From Melampsora larici-populina 98AG31 (Eukaryota; Basidiomycota; Pucciniomycetes; Pucciniales; Melampsoraceae): a DNA stretch of 64,000 nucleotides. Below the pieces are notes generated by a model. That model saw only the letters and a program-made list of their open reading frames with translations, had not been told where the DNA came from and did not search any database. The DNA is taken from contig NW_006768767.1 of NCBI RefSeq assembly GCF_000204055.1, positions 2,606,399-2,670,398 of the forward strand. Reading direction: 5' to 3'. Of this stretch, positions 55,021 through 64,000 are shown piece by piece. Positions within the stretch are counted from its first letter, which is position 1; each line of letters opens with the position of its first letter. The position numbers and the translations under genes were made by a program.

Positions 55021-56993
55021 ATAGTGCGGGGTGTTTGGGGTCAACCTTACGTTTGTAAGAAATTAGCATCAGTAAAATTTTCCTTGTCAGGGTTAAACTT
55101 TACTCAAAGCTGTCGAGTAGCTCCCTTAACTAACCATGAAGTGATTTTGGGACTTGACTGGATAAAGGCACATGCCTTATCCACCAATTGGACAAAAGGA
55201 AAGTGGCTTTTGAGGGATAAAAACGCTAGGCGTGCGATGTTTTACCCGTCAAAAGTTTAGATACCATCCATTCGCCAACATACCATCAGCGGATTGAGCG
55301 AGGTCTCTCCGGAGGATATTCCTTATACAAGGAGTCAAATGCGTCGCGCGATGCGACGCCCAGGGACTGAAGTGTATCTCCTTCAAACGAACGAAACACT
55401 CAGTCCAGTGGAAGAAGTTGAAGGGCCACGAGAAGCTCCTACCCCTTGTATGCCAAGGATAGAGGCTTCCGACCCTCGCGTGAAGGAACGTGTCGAGCAA
55501 CTGCTCGACCGGTTCAAACCTCTATTCAATGAGGTATTGGAGGCGCCGAAGCAAGAAAGGGTGGTACAGCATCTCATTGACACAGGAGACGCTGCCCCCG
55601 TCTCCCAACCTGTACGTCGTTTGTCACCCTTGCTCTTGGATGAGCTAAGGAACAAGCTAGATGTCCTTCAAAAGAATGGCTTCATTCGGCCCTCTACATC
55701 CCCTTGGTCGTCACCTATCCTTTTTGCCAGAAACACATTGGGAAAACTTCGGTTTTGTGTGGATTACCGGGCGGTTAATGCTCTTACCAAAAGAGATAGG
55801 CATCCGCTTCCGCTGATTCAAGATTGCTTCGATCAGTTACACGGAGCGCGGATATATTCTAAATTTGATTTGCAGCAAGGGTTTCACCAGATGAAAGTCT
55901 CCTTGCCACATGTCCCAAAGGCAGCGTTTAGCACCCGGTATGGCCATTATGAATGGCTGGTGATGCCTTTTGGGTTAGTGAATGCTCCCTCGACTTTTCA
56001 GAGGATGATGTCTGACATTTGACGACCTTTCTTGGACAAGTTTGTGCAAGTGTATATGGATGACATATTGGTCTATTCAAACAGCCCGGAAGAACACAAA
56101 GAGCATGTTTGTCTTGTTCTCCAAGCTTTGGAAGACGCTGAACTTAAAGTAAGTGGATCAAAATCAATCCTCTTCGCCGACGAAATTCAATTCGTCGGGC
56201 ACATGATTTCAGCCAACGGGATCCGTCCTATGGAAGATAAGATCAAGGCCATTCAAGAATGGCCAAGACCTTCAAATGTTCACGATGTTAGGTCTTTCTT
56301 GGGTCTAGCGGGATACTATTGTCAATTTATCAAAGACTTTTCGAAGATAGCTTCGCCACTTTATGAGTTAACATCAGGAAATGTAACAAAGAAGGCAAAA
56401 ATTGAATGGTATCCGAAGCATGAGTCAGCCTTTGTCAAGTTAAAGGCAACCATGCTTGACGCACCAGTCCTCATAGTTCTGGATCCAATGAAGCCGCATA
56501 TCATCAAGACTTATTCGAGTGATTATGCGGTGGGGGCGGTTCTACTACAAGTGGGACCCAACGGGAAAGAACACCCGATAGCCTATGAGCCGGCAAAGCT
56601 GAATTCAGCGCAGCAAAATTACCCGGCTCAGGAAAAGGAACTCTTGGCCATGATTCATGCATGGCGCAAGTGGCGCAACTACGTGGAAGGTGCAGTATCT
56701 GACACGCTAGTACGTTCTGACCACTTGAGTCTCACCGGACTTCAGACTCAGGTTCAGCCATCCAGGCAACTAAGTCGTTGGATAGAAGAATTTGCCAAAA
56801 TGACCATTAAAGTCGAATACAAGACCGGTATTACTAACATAGTACCGGATGCCTTGAGTCGACGTAGTGATCTTTTGGAAAGCGTATATGACAACGTGAC
56901 CGGCTTACAAGATCCTTTGGATTGGCCGCTCTTGGTGCCATATGTTCTCGGACAAAGAGAACTACCAGAGTGGGTAAACAGCACTCTGACAGA

Positions 56994-57177
56994 TGTTATG
57001 GTCACGGCAAGGGTTCTGTCGACGGTCAACGGAAGGGGTGCAGGGGTTCTGTCTTGTATAGTTAGATTGTCGAATGGAGAGAAGAGAAACTGTACAAGGG
57101 TCGTAATCTGTAGTACAATATCTCCCTTCCTGTGACATGAGATGTTACATGTCCTGTTACATATCGTGATCGTAACA
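56994..57177 (-). repeat. B 3' LTR
   Basis: 184 bases, TG...CA ends. It differs from the 5' copy at about 57056 (T against C) and about 57102 (G against T). Confidence 0.92.
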
Positions 57178-57190
57178 TTATCCCCCCTTT
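57178..57190 (-). promoter_or_regulatory. B polypurine tract
   Basis: In element orientation AAAGGGGGGATAA directly precedes the 3' LTR. It is the expected primer for plus-strand DNA synthesis. Confidence 0.85.
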
Positions 57191-57273
57191 AATGCCCAGA
57201 CTTCCTCTTGCTGGTCCTGCATTCTGCCCCCGGGTAGCATTAAAAAACCCATTTTGGGAAAAAGCTTACCCTC

Positions 57274-60200
57274 TCATTTCTTCTTCCGTCTCCTTGATTT
57301 GTATTTGCTTGGTGCGTCTGGAAATCTTGCGTTAAATTCATTCACTAATTGTTCACAATTTGACATATTTTTCTCCGGTTCCCATGAATTGTGCTCCTTG
57401 CCAAACCCTTTCCAGCTTACTAAATATTCCCTACGCTTTCTTTGAATTCGACTATCTAAAATTTCACCCACTTCCCATTCTTTTTCGCCATTGACTTCAA
57501 TTGCTGGCGGTGTTGTTTCCTTTCGACCTACAATACTATCCAAAACATGTTTTCTCAGCATTGACACGTGGAATACAGGGTGAATCCCTCTCATTGAAAG
57601 GGGTAGTGACAGTTTATAAGCAGCTGTCGAGATTTGTTTCTCAATAGTGAATGGACCTAGCCAGCGGTAGTCTAATTTCGGACTGGGTCTTGTCGTTGAT
57701 ATGTTTGTGCTTTTCAGCCAGACTTGATCTCCTACTTTCCAATGTGGTGTTGGTTCGATGTGTTTGTCGAATTGCTTCTTCATTGTTTCTTGGCTAATTT
57801 TCAAACATTCAGTTAGTTCTGATTGTACCTCCTCTAGGTTCTTTAGTTGTTTGTGAACTAATGTCAAACATTGGTCCTCAGTGGGTACTTTACCAAATGC
57901 AGGATTGTAACCGTAGTTTGCCTTGAATGGCGATATTCCAGTTGAGGAGTGGTCGTTGTTGTTATATGCGAATTCTGCCATTGGTAATAAAGCGGTCCAG
58001 TTGTCTTGGCGATAATTCACAAAGTGTCGTAAGTACTGCTCTACGACTTTGTTGACAATTTCAGTTTGACCGTCCGTCTGTGGGTGGTAAGCTGTCGATG
58101 GTTGAAGTCGAATACCCAATCTCTTATCAATCTCCTGTGTGATCTGGGATATGAATACACTTCCGCGGTCTGACACAATGGTCTTCGGCGTTCCGTGTAC
58201 TTCCACACGTGGGTGGTCATGAGGTCAGCTAATTCCAACGCGGACATTGTCTCTTTGCATGGCAAAAAGTGTGCCATCTTTGTCAGTCGGTCGATAACTG
58301 ATAAAATGGCATTGTTACCGTCTGATTCAGGTAGTCCGGTGATCATATCGTAACTGATATCGGTCCAGGGCCCTGCTGGTATAGGGAGAGGTTCTAGGGC
58401 GCCGTGGGGTCTTTTCGTTGTCGGCTTGACTCGTAGGCATGAGTCGCATGTGTCCACATACCGATTGACGTACTTTCGCATTGATGGCCATGTGAAACAG
58501 CGTCGAACTAGGTTCAACGTCTTTGTTCGACCCGGGTGTCCCGCTAGTAAACTGTCGTGCCGGCTTTGGAGAATCATGAGCTTAATATCCTCGTCATCTG
58601 GCACTTCAATACGGTGATTATGGTATACAATACCGTCCTTAACCTGATACGATTCCGCCGCTGTCTTCCACTTGGCTGAGATAGGGTTCTCTACTATCTG
58701 TATGAGCTCTTGCAGTCGAGGACATAGCGGTGAAGCTTCCCTGATCCTGTCGATGATTGTGACGTCGTCTAGGATCTTGTCAGGTGTGTCAACTCCGTCA
58801 GCTGCCATTGGACCCACCCCCATCACGTCCACTTCGAACCAATGCTCGGCATTTTCGAGTTCGATGTCTTCATTCTTGAAGAAGTCTTCAAAGCACGCGA
58901 CTTCAACATCGAATGAGTCCGACGTAAGATTCTCTGGCTGTATCAATCTTCCAAATGTGAGCTTATCTCCGTTGTCCGGTTCCAGGTCAGGTCTCCGCGA
59001 TAATGCATCTGGTCTAGTGGCGTGGCGTCCTGGTCTGAATCGTATGTGGAAGTCGAAACATCCAAGGATCTCTGCCCAACGGGCTTGTCGTCGAGTAAGT
59101 TGCTTAGTTGTCATGAATGTTTCTAAGTTGCGGTGGTCTGTATATACAATGACCTCTAAGCGGTTTGGATTGCCTTCAAGGTAGTGCCTCCACTCCTTGA
59201 AAGACGCCACTATTGCGAGGAGTTCCTTGTTGAAAATCTCGTAGTTTCGTTTGGCCTGAACTAGGGATCTAGAAAGATAGGCAACCGGATGTAGTTCACC
59301 GTCAGTATCGCTTTTCTGAGACAGTACTGCTCCTAACGCGAAGTCGGAGCAGTCGCATTCAAGGACAAAAGCCTTGTATGGGTCTGCGATCTTCAGTATG
59401 GGTGCTGAGGTGAGCGCGGTCTTGAGTGTATTAAACGCCGTGTTGCACTTGTCGTCCCATACAAAAGGTGTATTATTTCGGGTAAGGTCGTGTAAAGGTC
59501 TTGTTGTTGCTGAGAAGTGATGAATGAACCGTCGGTAAAAATTCGAAAATCCAATGAAGCGCTGGAGTTCAGACACGTTTCTAGGTGCTGGCCAGTCAGT
59601 TACAGCCTTCACTTTTGCAGGGTCCATGCGAATCTTGTTGTGAGATATTAGGAGACCTAAGTATTCGACTTCCGGCTTAGAAAACTCGCACTTTTCCGGT
59701 TTTAGCCACAGCTGGTGCTTGTCGAGAATTTCCAGAACCTGTAAGACGACATTCTTATGTGGCTGTCCCTTCTTCGTGTATATCATGGTGTCGTCCAAGA
59801 AAGCAGCCACGTCCTTCCCAATATGGCTCATCAGAATGTCCTGTATAAAATACTGGAAAGATCCTGGAGCCCCGGTTGGTCCAAATGGCATTGTCATAGG
59901 TGCAAATTGACCAGCTTTACAAATAAAAGCTAGTTTGTCTTCGTCGCCTTCAGCAACTCGTAGGTTGCCATACGCGTTACGCATGTCCAGCTTTGTAAAT
60001 TCGTTGGCGTCGAGTAGGCTGTCTACGAGGTCCATGGTCAGCGGTAACGGGTATTTATTTTTCACCGTCAGTGCGTTCAGCTTGCGGTAGTCAAAACAGG
60101 GCCGTAAATTCCCGTCTTTCTTTCCCGTGAACAGGACTGGGGCGGCCCATGGGGAAGTTGTCCTACGGATCGTGCCATTAGCGAGGCCTGTGTTGATCAT

Positions 60201-61403
60201 CTCGTCTAGTGCTGCGTTCTCGGCCGGCGACAATGGAATGATTCGGCTCGCTTGAGGTTGGGCACCTGGTATAAGTTCTACTCTGAAATCATACTTGCGT
60301 CGTGGCGGGAGTCGTTGTGCTTCTGATTTCTTGAAGAGATGCAAGTACTTATGGTAGCAGGTAGGTACCATCTGCTCCAATGGTTTTACCGCGATCTTCT
60401 TCTTTTCTTCGGCGGCTATCTTTGCTGATGTTGACCAAGAGGCATTGGCGGAAGCTATTTTCGGCTCTGAATATTGTAGGAAAGATTGGGGCTTGCCAGC
60501 TGTTTCACAATGTGGGTTCTGAGAAAGGGCATCGGACTCACATTGCGGGGACTGTAGTGTACTATTCAAAGTACCAGTCCCCTTGTCAATATCCCTAGCT
60601 TCCCTTAAGGGCTCCAGACCAGGACTCGGTAAGGGTGGTGACGGGTATGACGACACTGTCTCAGCAGCGGCAAGTTGGGGTAATTGGGAGGTGAAGTTCT
60701 TCATGTCGTTGGTTTTGGGATGTACGTCGGGGTGTAGCAATTCTAAGGGGCGTATAAGCTTGCAAACTGTTTTGTCAACGTGAGAATCAGATGGCAAATC
60801 GAACTCACATTGCGGGGACTGTAGTGTACTATTCAAAGTACCAGTCCCCTCGTCAGAATCCCTAGCTTCCCTTAAGGGCTCCAAATCCGGGCTCGATAAG
60901 GGTGGTGGCGGGTTCGACGACACTGCCGTGGCAGTGGCTATGTGGTGTGGTCTGTTGTGCAAGGTGCGTTCTTTCCATCGGATCAGCGAACCGTGCTGTT
61001 GTAGCCATGGCATTCCCAGGATGCCATCGTAGTTGTCCTTCAGTCGTGCGATGATGAATTGACGAGGTTGGGGTTCTCGATTCAGGTAGAGTTGGATCTC
61101 GTACGCGGCCTGGCTCTTAGATCCGTCAAAGCCAGTGATTTCACGGTCTGACCGGGCTGCTACGTTGATGAGTCCTGTCTTGCGGGCATAGAGCTCACTC
61201 AACACATCATGCGTAGCGCCAGAGTCGATAAGGAATAAGGGATTAAAATTTGCTCGCGGTGTGGCTCGGGGTTCAGAAGAAGTGGAAACAGTGGATTGTA
61301 AAAATAGACGAGGATCATATTCATTGCATGATGACAGGTTACTCGATCCCAATTCTACCACTTCTTGCTCCCCTACACAGCTCAGGGAAGGCACACCTTT
61401 CAA
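57274..61403 (-). pseudogene. pol: B Pol: protease, RT, RNase H, integrase, chromodomain; one frameshift
   Basis: The minus-strand frame 61403-58041 carries protease (FLIDSGATHDVLSE), RT (SPWAAPVLFTGKKDGNLRPC, FTKLDMRNAYGNLRV, AFLDDTMIYTKK), RNase H (FVLECDCSDFALGAVLSQ) and the integrase zinc-binding and first-Asp region (HDSLLAGHPGRTKTLNLV, WTDISYDMITGLPES). A single-base loss near 58207 shifts the frame. The second frame (58206-57274) continues with VSDRGSVFISQITQEID, YHPQTDGQTEIVN and a C-terminal chromodomain (EWEVGEILDSRI, YLVSWKGFGKEHNSWEPE). The chromodomain marks a chromovirus, which targets insertion to heterochromatin by family. Apart from the one break all catalytic motifs appear intact. 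The N-terminal linker contains an 89-residue internal duplication. Confidence 0.9.
60541..60930. repeat. Internal duplication in B Pol linker
   Basis: The block starting CATTGCGGGGACTGTAGTGT at 60541 recurs at 60808, an offset of 267 bases (89 codons). The protein repeats LEPLREARD and GTGTLNSTLQSPQCE in both copies. The frame is kept. Confidence 0.8.
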
Positions 61404-62524
61404 GCCTGAGCATTGCCATTTTTTGAATTATTGGCGCGGCTAGTCCCCTCTCCTCTATCTTCTCCCATAGTGACAGCAGCTAACTTTCCTTCTAATTCAG
61501 CAATACGAGCTCTAAATCCTCCTTTACTCTTAAAGCTATCAGTTTTTCTGTCCGGGAAGGAGTTTGATCTATGACCGTGCTTGCTACATTTGAAACATAA
61601 TCCTAATCTGAGGCGCCTGTTGCGTTCCTCGTCAGTGAGTCGTGTGTAGGCGGCAGATATGTCCATTGCATTCGGATCGGCGGTTGCTGGCGTGTAAGTG
61701 ACGTGGGACTCAGTTACCCCATGAAGTTTATTGCCGAGTTTGATGGCCAGATTAGCAATTTGTTCAATTGACGTGAATTCATCTTGGACCATCACCATAG
61801 CCACCCGTATTTCACGCTTCAGGCCGTGTTCGAATTGACTGATCAGGGTCGATGTTTCCCATCCAGTATTAGCCGCGTGAATGTTAAACTCGTGGGTATA
61901 AGCCGCCACTGTGCTTTTCTGAGTAAGAGATCGAATAGCACGTTCAGCTTTTGATTTCTTCTCGGTGTCAAAGTACATGGCCCAAAAATTATCAACAAAT
62001 CGTGTAAAAGTGACATTCGCGGCAGTCGTCTCATCGAACAGTTCTTGTGCCATAGGTTGCGCCCAGCTTGCAGCGGCTCCAGTTAAATATGAAAGAGCAA
62101 ACACAACCTTGGTACGGTCGGTAGGGAAGAGGTAGGGGTGCGCCATCATGTACAGTTGTACTTGGCTGGCGTACGTCTCGGCCGGGCCGCCGCGAATACC
62201 GCTGAACTTATCTGGTGCCGATACTTTCGGCCCCTTTGGGGTTTGGGTAGGCTGTGGAGCAGCCATCTTGACTGAAGGTGTGCCGGTCGAGGTATTTTGT
62301 CTAGATTCAATAGCCGCTAGGCGGGCTTCAGCCTGTTGGTTACGTAGCTCAGCCTGTTGGCGTAAGACTCGCTCCTCAGCTAATGATGCGGTGAGTTCAG
62401 CTAACTGCCGTTGGACCTCTTCCATCTCGGTGGTAGTTGCAGCTGTGATTGCAGATGTAACGGTATCGGAATCGGTGTCAAGGCCCTCAACGTCATCGAA
62501 GTCGAGAGTGGGGATACTGAACAA
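61400..62524 (-). CDS. gag: B Gag
   Basis: This is a 374-residue frame starting MFSIPTLDFDDVEGLD. A coiled coil at about 33-75 (MEEVQRQLAELTASLAEERV) precedes the Gag core (KFSGIRGGPAETYASQVQLY, FALSYLTGAAASWAQPM, QFEHGLKREIRVAMVMV). The zinc knuckle CFKCSKHGHRSNSF near residue 310 has Phe where the last Cys is expected. The stop at 61402-61400 overlaps Pol, which is in the -1 frame; a slippery heptamer is at 61424-61418. Confidence 0.88.
   Translation of the reverse strand: MFSIPTLDFDDVEGLDTDSDTVTSAITAATTTEMEEVQRQLAELTASLAEERVLRQQAELRNQQAEARLAAIESRQNTSTGTPSVKMAAPQPTQTPKGPKVSAPDKFSGIRGGPAETYASQVQLYMMAHPYLFPTDRTKVVFALSYLTGAAASWAQPMAQELFDETTAANVTFTRFVDNFWAMYFDTEKKSKAERAIRSLTQKSTVAAYTHEFNIHAANTGWETSTLISQFEHGLKREIRVAMVMVQDEFTSIEQIANLAIKLGNKLHGVTESHVTYTPATADPNAMDISAAYTRLTDEERNRRLRLGLCFKCSKHGHRSNSFPDRKTDSFKSKGGFRARIAELEGKLAAVTMGEDRGEGTSRANNSKNGNAQA
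61418..61424 (-). promoter_or_regulatory. Candidate -1 ribosomal frameshift site
   Basis: In the Gag frame the codons TCA AAA AAT contain the canonical heptamer A AAA AAT, 15 bases before the Gag stop. The Pol frame is -1 relative to Gag and opens just upstream, directly after a TAA. Position and direction fit. Confidence 0.6.
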
Positions 62525-62822
62525 GGGTGCCGTGGTGTCGGGTGGTGCAGTTGAGCGGTGATAGTTCGGCTCGGCAGAATCTTAAAAAAGCCTCAAACTC
62601 TATCTGATGTATGGAAATCTTGTGAATTCTTGCGATTACTCAAGGTGTGCTATTCTAGTGATCAATTTAAGTTTCAACCTTATGCTTCGAGTATCAATCC
62701 TGGTAGATCCTTCTGATGACTAATCTAATTTTCCAATCTTGTTCTTCTTTTAATATCAAATCTTAATAATCGGTTTCTTTTAATATCGTTTTCAATCTTC
62801 TGACCGTCCTTCGAGTGTTGAG

Positions 62823-62832
62823 ATTCGACAAT
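62823..62832 (-). promoter_or_regulatory. Candidate self-priming site of B
   Basis: One base after the 5' LTR, in element orientation, is ATTGTCGAAT. It is the exact complement of ATTCGACAAT inside the LTR (62906-62915). No TGG tRNA-type primer site is present at this position. The layout fits Tf1/sushi self-priming. Confidence 0.5.
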
Positions 62833-62833
62833 A

Positions 62834-63017
62834 TGTTATGGTCACGGCAAGGGTTCTGTCGACGGTCAACGGAAGGGGTGCAGGGGTTCTGTCTCGTATA
62901 GTTAGATTGTCGAATGGAGAGAAGAGAAACTGTACAATGGTCGTAATCTGTAGTACAATATCTCCCTTCCTGTGACATGAGATGTTACATGTCCTGTTAC
63001 ATATCGTGATCGTAACA
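62834..63017 (-). repeat. B 5' LTR
   Basis: 184 bases, partner of 56994-57177. If ATTCGACAAT (62915-62906, element orientation) is the transcript start, U3 is about 102 bases and R-U5 about 82 bases. Confidence 0.92.
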
Positions 63018-64000
63018 ATAGATCAGATTGTTCGGGGTTCCCTTGGGTTCCTATGGAAGCCCAAGGAGGAAATCCTGTATTGGAAAGGTACCAAAGACAA
63101 CCCTGAGGAAAGTCCATTTGTACCCTTCTCTCAGAGGATAGCTCTCATCAACCGTTTTCATAAGAAATATGGCCACCGAGGCCGTGACGGGACTTTGAGT
63201 TTGTTGAAAGATAGGGGTTGGTGGCCGGGTAGGTACTCGGATGTTAAGGAGTACTGCTCGTACTGCCCGCAATCCCAAATCTTTGACGTGCCCACCAAGG
63301 GACAGGAAACGGCAAGGCAAGAACCTTTTCCGGCAGTCGAGCCTTTTGAAAGGTGGGCTGTTGATTTTATCTCTCTTCTGGAGAGTAAAGATGGTTTCAA
63401 ATGGATCTTGACAATGATAGATCATTGTACCAATCGGCCTATCGCCATTCCAATGAAACAAGCGACTTCCGCAAACGTTGCAGAAGCACTCACTTGTGAA
63501 CCCATTCAAGTTTATGGTGTTCCGAGTGAGATTTTGTCTGATAGAGGTGCAAATTTTTTATCCAAAGAGATGCAAGCCTTTTATCAGGGAGCTCACATCC
63601 GGAAGTTGAATACTTCAGGATATCATCCGCGTACGAACGGTAAAAACGAACGTTTTAACGGCGTCCTGGAGAAGGCATTGTTCAAAGCCAATTGCACAAA
63701 TGATCCTTCGAGATGGCCTGAATACTTGCCAGAGGCCTTGTTTGCGTGTAGGATAAACAAGAGTACGGTAACCAAATGGTCACCATTTGAACTCCTTTAC
63801 GGAGTTAGTCCTCGTCTCATCAGAGACCGGGCCAAGTTCAGGCCCGTGGATATACCCACGTCCAACGAGGAGTACGAAGCTCGCCTAGAGAGACTTCGTG
63901 TCAGCAGGGTAGAAGCCGCTGAGGCTTCGAAGAAGAGATCCATCCAGAACAAAACCCGATTTGATTTGCAGTTTGTTCCCGACGAGGATGGGAAATCTCG
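63018..64000 (+). pseudogene. pol: Gypsy A integrase, continues past window
   Basis: The frame resumes DQIVRGSLGFLWKPKEEI after the B insertion. It shows an HHCC-like zinc-binding region (RFHKKYGHRGRDGTLSLLKD, YCSYCPQSQ) and catalytic segments AVDFISLLESKDGFKWILTM (first Asp), SEILSDRGANFLSKEM (second Asp) and YHPRTNGKNERFNGVLEKAL (Glu), then the start of the C-terminal domain. The frame stays open to the window edge. It belongs to the same Pol as 52884-56993 and is dead only because of the upstream damage. Confidence 0.85.

Larger units (their letters stand above)
52884..56993 (+). pseudogene. pol: Gypsy A Pol: protease, RT, RNase H (interrupted)
   Basis: After about 200 disordered residues comes the protease LINTGALMSFVSEEYVKK near 53520, where the catalytic D-T-G is N-T-G. 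The 53605-55020 insertion splits the protease; it resumes VRGVWGQPYVCKKLASVKF and HEVILGLDWIKAH. A TAG at 55258-55260 and a TGA at 56020-56022 interrupt the frame. RT shows SPWSSPILFARN, FCVDYRAVNALTKRDRHPLP, SKFDLQQGFHQMKV and VQVYMDDILVYSN (YMDD intact). In RNase H the first catalytic Asp is replaced by Tyr (IKTYSSDYAVGAVLL). It ends at the B insertion after NSTLT. Dead. Confidence 0.85.
56994..63017 (-). mobile_element. LTR retrotransposon B, Ty3/Gypsy chromovirus
   Basis: The 6,024-bp element is on the minus strand with 184-bp LTRs (56994-57177 and 62834-63017) that begin TGTTACGATC and end CCATAACA in element orientation and differ at two positions. Target duplication: ACAGA at 56989-56993 and ATAGA at 63018-63022 (one mismatch). 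Gag is 62524-61400 and Pol is 61403-57274, followed by a purine tract. It lies in the Gypsy A pol and its insertion restores A's frame when removed. The near-identical LTRs indicate a recent insertion. Confidence 0.93.
49059..64000 (+). mobile_element. Gypsy A: old nested Ty3/Gypsy retrotransposon, right end outside window
   Basis: The element reads LTR (49059-50910), primer site, gag (51248-52918), protease, RT and RNase H (to 56993), then integrase (63018 to the edge). It is interrupted by two MITEs in the LTR, a CACAGG element in the protease, and LTR retrotransposon B before the integrase. When those insertions are removed on paper, the coding sequence joins cleanly at each site (for instance DHPI to VRGVWG, and NSTLT to DQIVRG). 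Several stops and active-site changes show it is dead. The 3' LTR lies outside the window. Confidence 0.85.

Noticed and set aside
1..64000. CRISPR arrays, rRNA or tRNA genes
   Set aside because: Repeats here are transposon-internal or microsatellites; no tRNA-like cloverleaf or B-box word in a fitting context was recognised by eye, and the sequence is eukaryotic.

Overview
This window is nuclear DNA from a fungus, most likely a basidiomycete rust (Pucciniales). The evidence is spliceosomal introns of about 50-100 bases with GTAAGT-like donors, T/A-rich host coding sequence full of Ser, Asn and Gln runs, basidiomycete-type housekeeping genes (LSM4, HIS1, a DH-PH RhoGEF), and a very high load of nested transposons with rust-like features. 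The species call is inference; no rRNA or marker gene is present.

Host genes: a 5'-end gene fragment with a Pro/Tyr/His-rich product (1-729, minus); a RhoGEF (3371-7395, plus); a lineage-restricted five-exon gene of unknown function (16832-18651, minus); an atypical AGC-like kinase (25799-26803, minus); LSM4 (31799-32641, minus); a small membrane protein (32957-33511, plus); a DHA2-type MFS transporter (34950-37334, minus); a short-chain dehydrogenase (39115-40637, minus); and HIS1, ATP phosphoribosyltransferase (47533-48768, minus). They do not form an obvious pathway cluster.

Transposons fill most of the rest. 8992-15940 is a graveyard: a hAT transposase split by a 1.1-kb terminal-repeat element, a second terminal-repeat element carrying a broken kynurenine-formamidase-like gene copy, a Harbinger fragment, and a Tc1/mariner transposase with one stop and one frameshift. 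19073-23555 holds a Copia gag (plus) facing a 5'-truncated Copia pol (minus). 24378-25321 is a Harbinger-type MITE with a strong hairpin. 27494-30850 is a complete Mutator-like element with 103-bp terminal inverted repeats. 41579-43563 is a non-autonomous TA-flanked element, followed by broken Gypsy gag and hAT sequences (43897-46971).

From 49059 to the right edge is one old Ty3/Gypsy element, here called A. Its LTR holds two sibling MITEs, its protease is split by a second copy of the 1.1-1.4-kb terminal-repeat family, and the stretch between RNase H and integrase is split by a young chromodomain-bearing LTR retrotransposon, B (56994-63017). B has 184-bp LTRs differing at two bases, a purine tract, a probable -1 frameshift site at the gag-pol overlap, and a 10-base self-complementarity that suggests Tf1/sushi-type self-priming.

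The most interesting observations are the gene-capturing terminal-repeat element, the two-copy CACAGG element family, the self-priming and frameshift signals of B, and a recurring TCG-to-TTG mutation signature that seems to have disabled several unrelated transposons.
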